Shown here piece by piece: positions 9,159-18,037 of a stretch of 64,000 bases of DNA. The translations under genes were made by a program, and so were the position numbers. Below the pieces are notes generated by a model. The model was not told the DNA's origin. It was given only the letters and a program-made list of their open reading frames with translations, and searched no databases. Source of the DNA: LMUY01 sp964247705 (GTDB taxonomy: Bacteria > Pseudomonadota > Alphaproteobacteria > Acetobacterales > Acetobacteraceae); contig CAXTVQ010000006.1 of the NCBI GenBank assembly GCA_964247705.1, forward strand, positions 1-64,000, given 5' to 3'. The first letter of the stretch is position 1; every line of letters starts with the position of its first letter.

Positions 9159-9997
9159 CGGGTGCGCAACACGCCCCGGGCGAACCGCCGCTCCAGCCGG
9201 GCCTGGCCCAGCGAAAGCGCCGTGACCACGGCCAGGTACCAGAACGCCGCCACGAACAGCAGCTCCATGACCTTGGCGTTGGAGTAGTAGATGTTTTCGG
9301 CGTTGTGCAGCAGCTCGGCGTATTCGATCACGCTGGCCAGCGACGTCGTCTTGATCATGCCGATGAACTGGTTGCCGAGCGGCGGCACCACCACGCGCAT
9401 CGCCTGCGGCAGGATGACCCGGCGCAGCGCCATCCCGCGCCGCATCCCGATCGAGCGCGCCGCCTCGTCCTGCCCTGGATCGACCGACAGCAACCCGGCC
9501 CGCACGATCTCCGACACGTACGCGCCCTCGTTGATGCTGAGCCCGAGCAGGGCGGCGACGAACGGCGTCATCACCACCACGGACCGGGCGGTCCAGAGTC
9601 CCGGTATGCCGATGGTCGGGAACACCAGGGCCAGGTTGAACCACAGCAGGAGCTGCAGGATCACCGGCGTGCCGCGGAACAGCCACGCGTACCCGACCGC
9701 GACCCCGCGCAGCACCGCATTGCCGGACGTGCGGGCGATCGCCGCCGCCACCCCGAGCACGATCCCCATCGCCATGGCGGCGACCGACATGACGACGGTG
9801 TTGAGCAAGCCCGCGAGAATAGTAGGCCAGACCAGGAAATGCCCGGCCGCCACCCAGTCGATCTTGCCCAGGGCGAACGCACGGACCAGCAGCACCAGCA
9901 GGACCAGGATCACCGCCGCGGCCCCTATTTGCCCCCAGCGCGGCGGGTTGGCGTGCCGAAGCTGCGCGATGTCCAGGCCGGCGGGCGACCCGCTCAC
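9155..9997 (-). CDS. Polar amino-acid ABC transporter, permease
   Basis: A 280-residue inner-membrane permease of the HisM/GlnP type. About six hydrophobic segments are seen. The EAA-loop motif EAARSIGMRRGMALRRVILPQ lies near residues 178-198 and contacts the ATPase. The start is a GTG that overlaps the TGA of the binding-protein gene (GTGA), and the stop overlaps the ATPase start. Only one permease gene is present, so the transporter is probably a homodimer in the membrane. Confidence 0.95.
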   Translation of the reverse strand: MSGSPAGLDIAQLRHANPPRWGQIGAAAVILVLLVLLVRAFALGKIDWVAAGHFLVWPTILAGLLNTVVMSVAAMAMGIVLGVAAAIARTSGNAVLRGVAVGYAWLFRGTPVILQLLLWFNLALVFPTIGIPGLWTARSVVVMTPFVAALLGLSINEGAYVSEIVRAGLLSVDPGQDEAARSIGMRRGMALRRVILPQAMRVVVPPLGNQFIGMIKTTSLASVIEYAELLHNAENIYYSNAKVMELLFVAAFWYLAVVTALSLGQARLERRFARGVLRTR

Positions 9998-10815
9998 TGC
10001 AACGGTTCGGCATTCATGGTGGGGGCGGGCGCCGCGCTGGACGCCAGGTCGTATTTCTTGATCAGCGCTGCGTAGCTGCCATCGGCGTACAGCACCTTGA
10101 GCGCGCCCAGCACGGCGTCACGCAGGTGCGGGTCGGTCTTGGCGAACGCGATGCCCTGGAAGTTCTTGGTGAACGGCGCGCCGACGATCCGGTAAATGCC
10201 GGGTTCCGCCTGCAGCAGCGCCGGAAGCGTCTCGCTGCCCTGCACGCCGGCCTGCACGCGGTCCTGCTTCATCTCCGTCCAGACCAGCGGGCCGCGGTCA
10301 ACCCCATCGACCACGATGGCCGGCTTGCCCGCCTTCTCGCAGTGCTCGGTGCTCCAGGCGGCGATGAAGGCCGGGAAGTTGGTGCTGCGGACGGTGCCGA
10401 CCGTCTTGCCGCAGAGATCGTCCATCGTCTGGATGCCGTTGCCGGCCAGCGTGAAGAACTGGGCGCCGGTGTTGAGGTAATCCACGAAATCCATGCTGTC
10501 GCGCCGCGCCGGCAGGTCGCTGATGCCGGAGAGGATCATGTCCGCCCGCCCCGTCTGCAGCGAGGGGATAAGCTGGGCGAAGGTGCCCTCCTGCCACGCC
10601 GCCTTGACCCCGAGCTGCTTTGCCAGCGCGTTGCCGAGGTCGATGTCGAACCCCATCAATGCGTTGTCCACCGGATCGCGGGTCTCCAGCGGCGGATACG
10701 TGGGGCTGACCGCGATGCGCAGGGTGCCGCCGTTCTCCTGGATGCGCGCCGGCAAGGGTTGCGCCGTGGCCGGCAATGCGGCGGCGAGAAGGAGTAGGGC
10801 GATCAATCGGCGCAT
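9994..10815 (-). CDS. Polar amino-acid ABC transporter, periplasmic binding protein
   Basis: A 273-residue extracytoplasmic solute-binding protein of family 3. A Sec signal (MRRLIALLLLAAALPATAQ) is at residues 1-19. Family motifs include GFDIDLGNALAKQLG near 55-69 and the aromatic-rich early binding segment PTYPPLE near 38. The ATG overlaps the DUF1028 stop by one base (TGATG). It supplies the substrate to the permease and ATPase encoded directly downstream. Confidence 0.95.
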   Translation of the reverse strand: MRRLIALLLLAAALPATAQPLPARIQENGGTLRIAVSPTYPPLETRDPVDNALMGFDIDLGNALAKQLGVKAAWQEGTFAQLIPSLQTGRADMILSGISDLPARRDSMDFVDYLNTGAQFFTLAGNGIQTMDDLCGKTVGTVRSTNFPAFIAAWSTEHCEKAGKPAIVVDGVDRGPLVWTEMKQDRVQAGVQGSETLPALLQAEPGIYRIVGAPFTKNFQGIAFAKTDPHLRDAVLGALKVLYADGSYAALIKKYDLASSAAPAPTMNAEPLQ

Positions 10816-11525
10816 CAGGTCTGTCCTTGCATGACGATCGGCCAGGTCCGGAGATGGCCCTCGATGCTGGCGGCGAGCGGCGCATTCGCCGGGTCCATCG
10901 CACGCCGGGCGTAGCCTTCGAGCAGCGGCTCGAAGACCTGCCACTGATGGCGCAGCGCGGCGACAGGGTGCTCGGCGAGGTCCACCCGCAAATCCACGGC
11001 GGGGTAGGGCAGCTCCGGCCGCGAGACCTTCACCGCGGCGGAGCGGAGCGGGTAGGGCTCGCCCCCGGCCGCAACCCCGGCCTCGAGGGCGGCAATCAAG
11101 CGATGGGCAAGCGGCCGGTCCAGGCGCTGCAGCGGCGGCAGCATGGCGAAAATGACGGCCTCGCTGGCGACCGCGTTGCCGATCGCGATGCTGGCGTGTT
11201 CCACGATGGCCCCGCAGGGCGGCAGACAGTAGCTGCCGGTGGCGTGGGCGATACGGCCAGCCGCGTCCAGCACGGCCAGTTGCCGGTAGGCGGCATGCGG
11301 CGTGGCAGCAAGCATCTCCGCCAGCGTTTGCTCGGCGGTGCGGCCGATCTCGAGCATCGCCAAGCCAAGTGCGCCGAGATGCGGGTCTGACCGCCCCTGG
11401 GCGAACACGACGCCATACCTCGGGGACAGGAATGCGGCACGAGCGCCCGCGGCCATGCTGGACGTGGCAAGGGCATACCCGATCTCTCCCGTACGCGGGC
11501 ACAAAGCGGCAACCGAGAACGTCAT
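10815..11525 (-). CDS. DUF1028 family protein (predicted Ntn-type hydrolase)
   Basis: A 236-residue protein of the DUF1028 family, beginning MTFSVAALCPRTGEIGYALATSS. Residues around 20-45 and the GNAV stretch near 125 are typical. The family is proposed to have an Ntn-hydrolase-like fold with the Thr/Ser after the initiator Met as nucleophile; that is an inference here. It leads an operon with an amino-acid ABC importer, joined by TGATG. A role in hydrolysing an imported or peptide-bound substrate is plausible. The intergenic region 11526-11689 should hold the operon promoter. Confidence 0.85.
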   Translation of the reverse strand: MTFSVAALCPRTGEIGYALATSSMAAGARAAFLSPRYGVVFAQGRSDPHLGALGLAMLEIGRTAEQTLAEMLAATPHAAYRQLAVLDAAGRIAHATGSYCLPPCGAIVEHASIAIGNAVASEAVIFAMLPPLQRLDRPLAHRLIAALEAGVAAGGEPYPLRSAAVKVSRPELPYPAVDLRVDLAEHPVAALRHQWQVFEPLLEGYARRAMDPANAPLAASIEGHLRTWPIVMQGQT

Positions 11526-11689
11526 GCGGCTCCTATCCGATGGCGAACCATGCAAACTTAGCGCCACATTCGCATGAAAAAGCCGGGAACAATACGCATG
11601 CGTCTCGGCCAGGGCTACGTCGTCAAGTGTGTAGAATCAGTCTCTCTCTGCCGACCTTGACCTGCCCGCCAAGTGCGTCGCGACGCCAC

Positions 11690-13729
11690 TCACCGCTCGG
11701 GCGGGTCATTCGGCACGTTCTCCTCCAGCTCGGCAAGCCAGATCCGCGCATTGCCGTCCGAAGGCGCCCGCCAGTCGCCGCGCGGCGACAACGACCCGCC
11801 GGCACTGACCTTCGGGCCGTTGGGCATGGCGGACCGCTTGAACTGGCTGAAGGCGAAGAAACGCTGCAGGAACACGCGCAGCCAGTGGCGGATTTCACCC
11901 AGCGTGTAGGCACGGCGGCGGTCCGTTGGAAAATTACCCGGCCAGTCGCCCGCTTCCGCGTCGTGCCACGCGTGCCAGGCGAGGAAGGCGATCTTGGACG
12001 GGACGAAGCCGAAGCGCAGCACCTGGTACAGGGTGAAATCCTGCAGCTCGTAGGGCCCGATCTTCGCCTCCGTGCTCTGCGGCGCATCGCCTGGCACGAG
12101 TTCGGGAGAGATCTCCGTCGCCAGAATGCGCTGCAGCACGCTGTTCGCCTCGGCCTTGAACTGCCCGGACGCGATCACCCATCGGATCAGGTGCTGGATC
12201 AGCGTCTTGGGCACGCCCGAGTTGACGTTGTAGTGGGACATCTGGTCCCCCACGCCATAGGTGCACCAGCCGAGCGCCAGCTCCGAAAGATCCCCCGTGC
12301 CGAGCACGATCGCGTCCTGGTAGTTGGCCAGGCGGAACAGGTAGTCGGTGCGCAACCCGGCTTGCACGTTCTCGAACGTGATGTCGTACACCGGCTCGCC
12401 GCGCGCGAACGGATGGCCGAGGTCGCCCAGCATCTGCCGGGCGGCGGGCCGGATATCCAGCTCATGGTGCGCGACCCCCAGCGACTGCATCAGGCTGATC
12501 GCATTGGCCTTGGTGGCGTCGCTGGTGGCGAAGCCGGGCAGGGTGTAGCCCAGGATGCCGTCGCGCGGCCGGCCGAGCAGGTCCATCGCCTTGGCCGCCA
12601 CGATCAGGGCGTGGGTGGAGTCGAGCCCGCCCGACACGCCGATGACCACCCGCTTGATCCCGCTGGCGCGCAGCCGCTGCACCAGCCCCGAGACCTGGAT
12701 GTTGTAGCCCTCGTAGCAATCGGCCTCGAGCCGCGCCGGGTCGGACGGCACGAAGGGGAAGCGCTCCACCCGCCGCCGCAGCCCGAGATCGCCGCCGGGT
12801 GCCCCGAGCGTGAACGGGACGCGGCGGAACGGGCGGGCCACCCGGCGCGCGTTGTCGTCGTAGCTCCCCATGCGCAACCGCTCCTGCCGCAGCAGGCCGA
12901 GATCGACATCGGCCACCGCAACGACGGCGGACTGCGAGAAGCGCTCGGTTTCGGCCAGCAGCGCGCCGTTCTCATGGATGCTGGCCTGGCCGTCCCAGGA
13001 CAAATCCGTGGTGGACTCCCCGGTGCCGGCCGCCGCGTAGACATAGGCCGCAAGGCAACGTGCGGATTGCGAACGGCAGAGCAGGCTGCGGGAGTCCGCG
13101 CGGCCGATGGTGATCGGGCTGCCGGAGAGGTTGGCGAGCACGGTGGCGCCGGCCAGGGCGCCCTCGGAACTGGGCGGGACGGGCACCCAGACGTCCTCGC
13201 ACACCTCGATATGGACGGTGAGGTCCGGCAGATCCGCGGCGGTGAACAACAGGTCGGTGCCGAACGGCACGGCGATCCCGGCCAGCATGAGGCTCTCGCC
13301 AGTCACGCCGTCGCCGGAGACGAAATGGCGGCGTTCGTAGAACTCACGGTAGTTGGGCAAATGGATCTTCGGCACCACGCCCAGGATGCGCCCCCGGTGG
13401 ATCGCCACGGCGGTGTTGAACAACCGCCCGCGATGCACCAGCGGGGCGCCCACGATCAGCAGCGGCAGCAGCGTCTCGCTCGCCCGTGCGATATCGGCCA
13501 GGGCCCGCTCGACGGCGGCGAGCAGCGTGTCCTGCTGCAGCAGATCCTCGATCGCGTAGCCCGAGACGCCGAGTTCGGGGAACACCGCCACCGCCACCCC
13601 CTGTGCGTCGCAGTCCCGCGCCAGGGTCAGGATCGCGTCGGCGTTGGCCCCCGGGTCGGCGACCGCGCTGTTGGGCACGGCGGCGGCAACCCGGGCAAGG
13701 CCGTGGCGGTAGAGCGAGCGGAAATCCAA
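11690..13729 (-). CDS. nadE: Glutamine-dependent NAD+ synthetase
   Basis: A 679-residue two-domain enzyme catalysing the last step of NAD synthesis. The N-terminal nitrilase-type glutaminase has the catalytic triad Glu52, Lys121 and Cys177 (EVCEDVW). The C-terminal NAD synthetase domain has the P-loop SGGLDST at 366-372. The start is TTG, supported by a strong AGGAGG (13736-13741) six bases upstream and by homology from the first residues. It stands alone. The 55-bp sequence just upstream is duplicated across the adjacent assembly gap. Confidence 0.95.
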   Translation of the reverse strand: MDFRSLYRHGLARVAAAVPNSAVADPGANADAILTLARDCDAQGVAVAVFPELGVSGYAIEDLLQQDTLLAAVERALADIARASETLLPLLIVGAPLVHRGRLFNTAVAIHRGRILGVVPKIHLPNYREFYERRHFVSGDGVTGESLMLAGIAVPFGTDLLFTAADLPDLTVHIEVCEDVWVPVPPSSEGALAGATVLANLSGSPITIGRADSRSLLCRSQSARCLAAYVYAAAGTGESTTDLSWDGQASIHENGALLAETERFSQSAVVAVADVDLGLLRQERLRMGSYDDNARRVARPFRRVPFTLGAPGGDLGLRRRVERFPFVPSDPARLEADCYEGYNIQVSGLVQRLRASGIKRVVIGVSGGLDSTHALIVAAKAMDLLGRPRDGILGYTLPGFATSDATKANAISLMQSLGVAHHELDIRPAARQMLGDLGHPFARGEPVYDITFENVQAGLRTDYLFRLANYQDAIVLGTGDLSELALGWCTYGVGDQMSHYNVNSGVPKTLIQHLIRWVIASGQFKAEANSVLQRILATEISPELVPGDAPQSTEAKIGPYELQDFTLYQVLRFGFVPSKIAFLAWHAWHDAEAGDWPGNFPTDRRRAYTLGEIRHWLRVFLQRFFAFSQFKRSAMPNGPKVSAGGSLSPRGDWRAPSDGNARIWLAELEENVPNDPPER

Positions 13730-13754
13730 ATCGCACCTCCTGTGCCGGACAGGT

Positions 13755-13964
13755 TAGAACAGCATCGCGCCGACCGGAAATCACGGAGCATGTTCCATGA
13801 GTGCGCCTGNNNNNNNNNNNNNNNNNNNNNNNNNNNNNNNNNNNNNNNNNNNNNNNNNNNNNNNNNNNNNNNNNNNNNNNNNNNNNNNNNNNNNNNNNNN
13901 NNNNNNNNNTAGAACAGCATCGCGCCGACCGGAAATCACGGAGCATGTTCCATGAGTGCGCCTG
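13755..13964. other. Assembly gap (100 N) flanked by identical 55-bp sequences
   Basis: Bases 13810-13909 are N. The 55 bases before the gap (13755-13809) and the 55 bases after it (13910-13964) are identical. Each copy contains the same ATG and first codons of the FMN reductase gene. This is what two contigs sharing a k-mer-length overlap look like after scaffolding. The simplest reading is that one copy and the N run do not exist in the genome. Frames that read through the N run should be ignored. Confidence 0.85.
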
Positions 13965-14524
13965 AACGACCGAAGATCCTCCTGATCATGGGCAGCGTCC
14001 GCCCGGGCCGGCGCTGCCCGCAGATCACCGGATAGGTACGCAACATCGCCGAGAGTTCGGCCCAGCTTGCCTGCGAAACGATCGATCTGCTGGACTGGCC
14101 GCTTCCGGCCGATGACGAGCCGGGCATCCCGGCGAAGGGGCAGTACACGCAGGAGCCGACACGCCGGTGGAGCGTCAAGGTGGCGAGTGCGGACGGCATC
14201 GTCATTGTCTCGCCCCAATACAACTGGGGTTACCCTGCCGCCCTCAAGAACGCCCTGGACCATGTATACAAGGAATGGAACGGCAAGCCGCTGGTCATCG
14301 TGACCTATGGTGGGCATGGCGGCGACAAATGTGCCGCTCAGCTTCGACAGGTCGCCGGCGGGCTCAAGCTGCGGGCGGTCGATACCATGCCGGCCGTTAC
14401 GGTATCGAACGAGGCGATCGTGAACGACGAACCGCAAAGCGACGCGGACCTGCAACCGTTCGAAGCGTCCGTTCAACAGGCGTTTGCCGAGCTGAGCGCC
14501 ATGCTCGGCACACCGTCGCGCTAA
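13952..14524 (+). pseudogene. NAD(P)H-dependent FMN reductase family gene with an in-frame stop
   Basis: In one continuous frame the sequence encodes a flavodoxin-fold FMN reductase of about 190 residues. The start is MSAPERPKILLIMGSVRPGR, SPQYNWGYPAALKNALDHVY lies in the middle, and TYGGHGG is near 120. Codon 28 is TAG (14033-14035). Homologues usually have Trp here, so a single TGG to TAG change explains it. No downstream start retains the flavin-binding GSVRPGR loop, so the product would be dead. The site is 68 bases from an assembly gap, so a sequencing or assembly error is possible. It is convergent with the DUF4174 gene, the two stops overlapping. Confidence 0.8.
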
Positions 14525-14892
14525 CGCCTCATCTCGCTTCGGCGCATCGGCATCGTATCGATCAGGGCTGTTATCTCGGCTAATGTCACCGGCGTCTCCC
14601 GGCGCAACTTGACCCCGCCGTCCTTCCCGACAAGCAGGACTTCGAATGTTGCGTGCACGGTCACGCCCAACTCGGGCCGTTGCTGCCGCGCGGCTTCGGG
14701 CGTCATGCTCTGAACCACCACGTCACGCTCCCGCAGGGCAGCAGCGTCGCGCTCCAACGCCGCGTGCTGCTGTGAAACGCGCGCGTCATTCGGCTGCCCC
14801 ACCACAACGACCAGCCGGCGCGGCGATTGCGCGGCCACGGTGGTTGCCAGCAAACCCAAAGCCATCGCGCCCACCCTCAACGCCACGTTCAT
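14521..14892 (-). CDS. DUF4174 domain protein, secreted
   Basis: A 123-residue protein with a signal peptide (MNVALRVGAMALGLLATTVAAQ, cleaved near residue 21). The DUF4174 domain follows, with RRLVVVVGQPNDARVSQQ and a C-terminal VLLVGKDGGVKLRRE, which is thioredoxin-like in layout but has no CxxC. The function is unknown. It is exported and lies alone, convergent with the FMN reductase pseudogene. Confidence 0.85.
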   Translation of the reverse strand: MNVALRVGAMALGLLATTVAAQSPRRLVVVVGQPNDARVSQQHAALERDAAALRERDVVVQSMTPEAARQQRPELGVTVHATFEVLLVGKDGGVKLRRETPVTLAEITALIDTMPMRRSEMRR

Positions 14893-14987
14893 ACCGCCTC
14901 CCCGCCCACACGATAGCCCGTACCGCGCTCGAGCGATGCGGAGGAGGCTGCAGATCCGTTCACCACCGGCCAAACTCCACTGACCGG

Positions 14988-16088
14988 TCAATCCAACCGC
15001 GCCAGCGATCCGAGCGCATAAAGCTTCGTCACGTGGCCCATCTTGCGCCCAGGCCGCGCCTCGGCCTTGCCATACAGATGCGGCACCAGACCCGGCGTCG
15101 CCAAAACCTGCGGCCAGCTTGCCACCTCGTCCGGACCGATCAGGTTGATCATAACGGCGTCCGAGTGGCGCACAGCCTGCGCCAGCGGCAACCCGGCGAC
15201 GGCGCGGACGTGCTGCTCGAACTGGCTGGCGGGGCAGGCGTCGATCGTCCAATGGCCGGAATTGTGCGGCCGGGGCGCGATCTCGTTCACCAGCACGGCG
15301 CCGTCGGCGGTGGCGAACATCTCCACCGCGAGCAGCCCCACCAGATCCAGCGCCTCGGCGACGTGCAGCGCGATGGCGTTCGCGTTCTGCGCGACGTCCG
15401 CGGCGATGCGGGCCGGGGCCCGGGTCTCGGACAGGATTCCGTCACGGTGATGGTTCTCCACGGCGTCGAAGGCGGCCATGCTGCCGTCCAGTCCGCGGGC
15501 GACGATGACGCTGATCTCCCGCTCGAACTCGACGAAGCGTTCGAACACCAAGGGCTTGGGTTCGAGGTCCTCCCAGGTCGCGTTGATGTCGGCCACGCTG
15601 CGCAGGGCGGCCTGGCCCTTGCCGTCATACCCGCCGCGATTGGTCTTCAGCAGGCCGGGAAGGCCGACCCTGGCCACCGAGGCATGCAGATCCGCCCGGC
15701 TGCGGATGGCGAGCCAAGGGGCGGTGGCGATCCCCACGCCGTTGAGGAAGGTCTTCTCCAGCGACCGGTCCTGGCTGATCCGGAGCACGGCGGGGGACGG
15801 GCGGACCGGACGGATGGAGGCGAGCAGTTCGAGCCCTTCGGCGCTGACATTCTCGAACTCGAAAGTGATCACGTCCACCGACTCGGCGAAGGCGCGGAGC
15901 AAGGCCGGGTCCTCGTAGTCGCCGCCGAACGTGCGGGCGGAGACTTGGGAGGCGGGGCTGTCCTCCTCGGGCGTCAGGATGTGACATCGGTAGCCGAGGC
16001 GGGCGGCGGCCATGGCGGACATCCGCCCCAACTGCCCGCCGCCGACGATCCCGATGGTGCTGTTGGGCGGCAGCGGGCCATCCGCCAT
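14988..16088 (-). CDS. purK: N5-carboxyaminoimidazole ribonucleotide synthase PurK
   Basis: A 366-residue ATP-grasp enzyme of purine synthesis. It converts AIR, bicarbonate and ATP to N5-CAIR. The N-terminal GIVGGGQLGRM (about 13-23), the ATP-grasp KTNRGGYDGKGQ (about 150) and EIAPRPHNSGHW (about 264) are all present. The start MADGPLPPN is two bases after the purE stop, so the two are co-translated. PurE then acts on the PurK product. Confidence 0.96.
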   Translation of the reverse strand: MADGPLPPNSTIGIVGGGQLGRMSAMAAARLGYRCHILTPEEDSPASQVSARTFGGDYEDPALLRAFAESVDVITFEFENVSAEGLELLASIRPVRPSPAVLRISQDRSLEKTFLNGVGIATAPWLAIRSRADLHASVARVGLPGLLKTNRGGYDGKGQAALRSVADINATWEDLEPKPLVFERFVEFEREISVIVARGLDGSMAAFDAVENHHRDGILSETRAPARIAADVAQNANAIALHVAEALDLVGLLAVEMFATADGAVLVNEIAPRPHNSGHWTIDACPASQFEQHVRAVAGLPLAQAVRHSDAVMINLIGPDEVASWPQVLATPGLVPHLYGKAEARPGRKMGHVTKLYALGSLARLD

Positions 16089-16090
16089 CG

Positions 16091-16588
16091 TCAATCGGCC
16101 GGGTATTCGGCGACGGCGGCGGTCTGTGCCGCCCGGTGGGTAGCGAGGCGGGCGGCGAGCGCCGGGTCCGACAAGGCCAGGATCGACCCGGCGAGCAGGG
16201 CCGCATTGACGGCGCCCGCCCGGCCGATCGCGAGCGTGCCAACCGGGACACCGGCCGGCATCTGCACGATGGAGAGCAGGCTGTCCATGCCGCTGAGCGC
16301 GTGGCTCTCGACCGGCACGCCGAGCACCGGCAACGCCGTCCAGGCGGCGCACATGCCTGGTAGGTGGGCGGCGCCGCCAGCCCCCGCGATGATCACCGCC
16401 AGGCCGCGGCTCGCCGCCTCCTTCGCATAGGCGGCAAGCCGGTCGGGCGTGCGGTGAGCGGAGACGATGCGCGTTTCGGACGCAATGCCGAGCAGGTCGA
16501 GAGTGTCCGTGGCATGGCGCAGCGTGGCCCAGTCGGATTGGCTGCCCATGATCACGCCGACTTTGGGATTGCCCTGCGCGGCGCCCAT
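16091..16588 (-). CDS. purE: N5-CAIR mutase PurE
   Basis: A 165-residue class I PurE, which moves the carboxyl group of N5-CAIR to give CAIR. Signature motifs are VGVIMGSQSDW (about 10-20), SAHRTP (about 43-48) and AGAGGAAHLPG (about 68-78). Its ATG overlaps the TGA of the upstream ydcH-like gene (TGATG), and purK follows two bases after its stop. All three probably form one transcript. Confidence 0.96.
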   Translation of the reverse strand: MGAAQGNPKVGVIMGSQSDWATLRHATDTLDLLGIASETRIVSAHRTPDRLAAYAKEAASRGLAVIIAGAGGAAHLPGMCAAWTALPVLGVPVESHALSGMDSLLSIVQMPAGVPVGTLAIGRAGAVNAALLAGSILALSDPALAARLATHRAAQTAAVAEYPAD

Positions 16589-16788
16589 CAGGCGATGTTG
16601 TCGGGGATCAGGCGGCTCTCCAACCAGGCAACCTCGTCCTTCAGCAGCAACTTGCGTTTCTTGAGGCGTTGCAGTTGCAGTTGATCGATCGCACCATCGG
16701 ATAGCCGGGCGATGACGGTATCGAGGTCCCGATGCTCGCTGCGCAGTTCATGGAGCTTCCGCAGCATCGAATCACGGTCGGTCAGCAT
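16588..16788 (-). CDS. YdcH family (DUF465) small protein
   Basis: A 66-residue helical protein of the YdcH/DUF465 family, with LHELRSEHRDLDTVIARL and a charged coiled-coil second half including LKKRKLLLKDEVAWLE. The function of the family is not known. It is the first gene of the ydcH-purE-purK unit, coupled by TGATG. A second, divergent DUF465 gene lies at 16950. Confidence 0.88.
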   Translation of the reverse strand: MLTDRDSMLRKLHELRSEHRDLDTVIARLSDGAIDQLQLQRLKKRKLLLKDEVAWLESRLIPDNIA

Positions 16789-16949
16789 CCGGGCGCTTTA
16801 GCATACTGCGCCTGGGCTGGCCACTTGCTGCGATGCGGCAACTTGCGAAGGTTGTGGCATTGCGCGTGGCAGTGGCGTTACGCTGCCGGGTGGCGCAGCG
16901 AGCGCCATACCGTGCCGACGCCTATTCTGTTCCGACTCGAGGAGGATAC

Positions 16950-17120
16950 ATGAACCTGCAATCCCGGATCGACAGCCTGAAGGATCGTCACCACGCGTTG
17001 GACGCGCGGATCTCGGACGAGGACCACCGGCCCCGTCCCGATCCCGATGCGCTCATGAAGCTCAAGGGTGAGAAGCTGCGGCTGAAGGAAGAGATCGAAC
17101 GCCTGGCGCAACGCGCCTGA
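16950..17120 (+). CDS. YdcH family (DUF465) small protein
   Basis: A 56-residue protein of the same family as the gene at 16588, with SLKDRHHALDARISDEDHRP and LKLKGEKLRLKEEIERL. It is a short antiparallel coiled coil by appearance. A strong GAGGAGG ribosome site sits just before the ATG. A hairpin at 17131-17156 follows the stop. It is divergent from the purE unit. Function unknown. Confidence 0.88.
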   Translation: MNLQSRIDSLKDRHHALDARISDEDHRPRPDPDALMKLKGEKLRLKEEIERLAQRA

Positions 17121-17130
17121 AGCAACCGGA

Positions 17131-17156
17131 AGACGCCAGATTGAAACCTGGCGTCT
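17131..17156. terminator. Hairpin between convergent genes
   Basis: A perfect 9-bp inverted repeat, AGACGCCAG and CTGGCGTCT with an 8-base loop, lies 10 bases after the DUF465 stop and downstream of the convergent trcR gene. There is no long T-tract on either strand. It is a likely bidirectional terminator on position and symmetry. Confidence 0.55.
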
Positions 17157-17294
17157 AACGACCAGCGCACGATGGCATGGAACTGACCAACCCGTAGGGT
17201 GGGCGTCAGCCCGCCAGCTTCAAAGACAAGACCGGCTAGAGCTTCCGGAATGAAGTCGCTCCTCGGAAGCCCGGCACCGGCTCCTAACGACTGT

Positions 17295-17873
17295 TTACGC
17301 CGCCTCGTCAGCCTCGATCCGCACCGGTACTGGAACCTGCTTGCCTTCCCGAATGAGCCGGTCGTTCGCGGCCGTTACCATCGCGTTCAGATCGGTTTGG
17401 CTGCACAACCCCAGGATCACCGGATCACGCGGCTTGATGTTCGAACTGTTCCAATGACTGCGCTCGCGAACTTTTTGGATCGTGTCCTTGGTGGTGCCCA
17501 ATAGTTTGACGACCTGCGCCTCCGAAAGCTGCGGGAAATTCCGCAACAGAAACGCAATCGCGTCCGGCCGGTCGTTCCGCTTGGCAACCGGCGTGTAGCG
17601 CGCGCCACGGCCCTTCTTCGGCGGTGGATTGGCCGGCGGCAGCAGCTTCATCCGCGCATCCGCGTCTGCCTCGCAGCGCTTGATTTCCTCGGCCGTGACC
17701 TGGAAATTGGCCACTGGATCGTAACCGACGATGCCCTGCGCCACTTCTCCATCCGCGATCGCCTGCACCTCCAGGGGATGCATTCCGCAGAACTCGGCGA
17801 TCTGGGTAAAAGTCAGTGCGGTCTTGTCGATCAGCCACACGGCAGTGGCTTTCGGCATCAGGGGTAGGCTCAT
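17295..17873 (-). CDS. trcR: Cell cycle transcriptional regulator TrcR (DUF1013)
   Basis: A 192-residue protein that matches the DUF1013/TrcR family found across alphaproteobacteria. Typical segments are MPKATAVWLIDKTALTFTQIA at the start, YDPVANFQVTAEEI near 51-65, and a helix-turn-helix-like part around LSEAQVVKLLGTTKDTIQKV near 116-135, followed by SHWNSSNIKPRDPV. In Caulobacter the family is linked to cell-cycle transcription. It stands alone with its own 5' region. Confidence 0.9.
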   Translation of the reverse strand: MSLPLMPKATAVWLIDKTALTFTQIAEFCGMHPLEVQAIADGEVAQGIVGYDPVANFQVTAEEIKRCEADADARMKLLPPANPPPKKGRGARYTPVAKRNDRPDAIAFLLRNFPQLSEAQVVKLLGTTKDTIQKVRERSHWNSSNIKPRDPVILGLCSQTDLNAMVTAANDRLIREGKQVPVPVRIEADEAA

Positions 17874-18037
17874 CGGACGCTCTCCGGCCGCGGCGCGGCG
17901 GCTCCATCAGGGAGGCGCGCTCGAGCGGCCCATACACACATGCTAGGATATGGGGTTCATGCCGCTTGCGGGTCAAGAGTAAGAACGCCACCTTTTCGAC
18001 ATGTTTCGAACGGCGGCCCGAAGCAAAGGATGCGAAA

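Noticed and set aside
11369..13912. Very long plus-strand open frame opposite nadE
   Set aside because: It is antisense to a confident NAD synthetase, is Arg/His/Gly-rich as GC-rich shadows are, and runs into the N gap.
13787..13950. Protein-coding frames through the N run
   Set aside because: The translations are undefined and flanked by a duplicated assembly overlap.
14646..16430. 594-codon plus-strand open frame opposite purK and purE
   Set aside because: Shadow of two certain purine genes; the composition is typical antisense and shows no domain.
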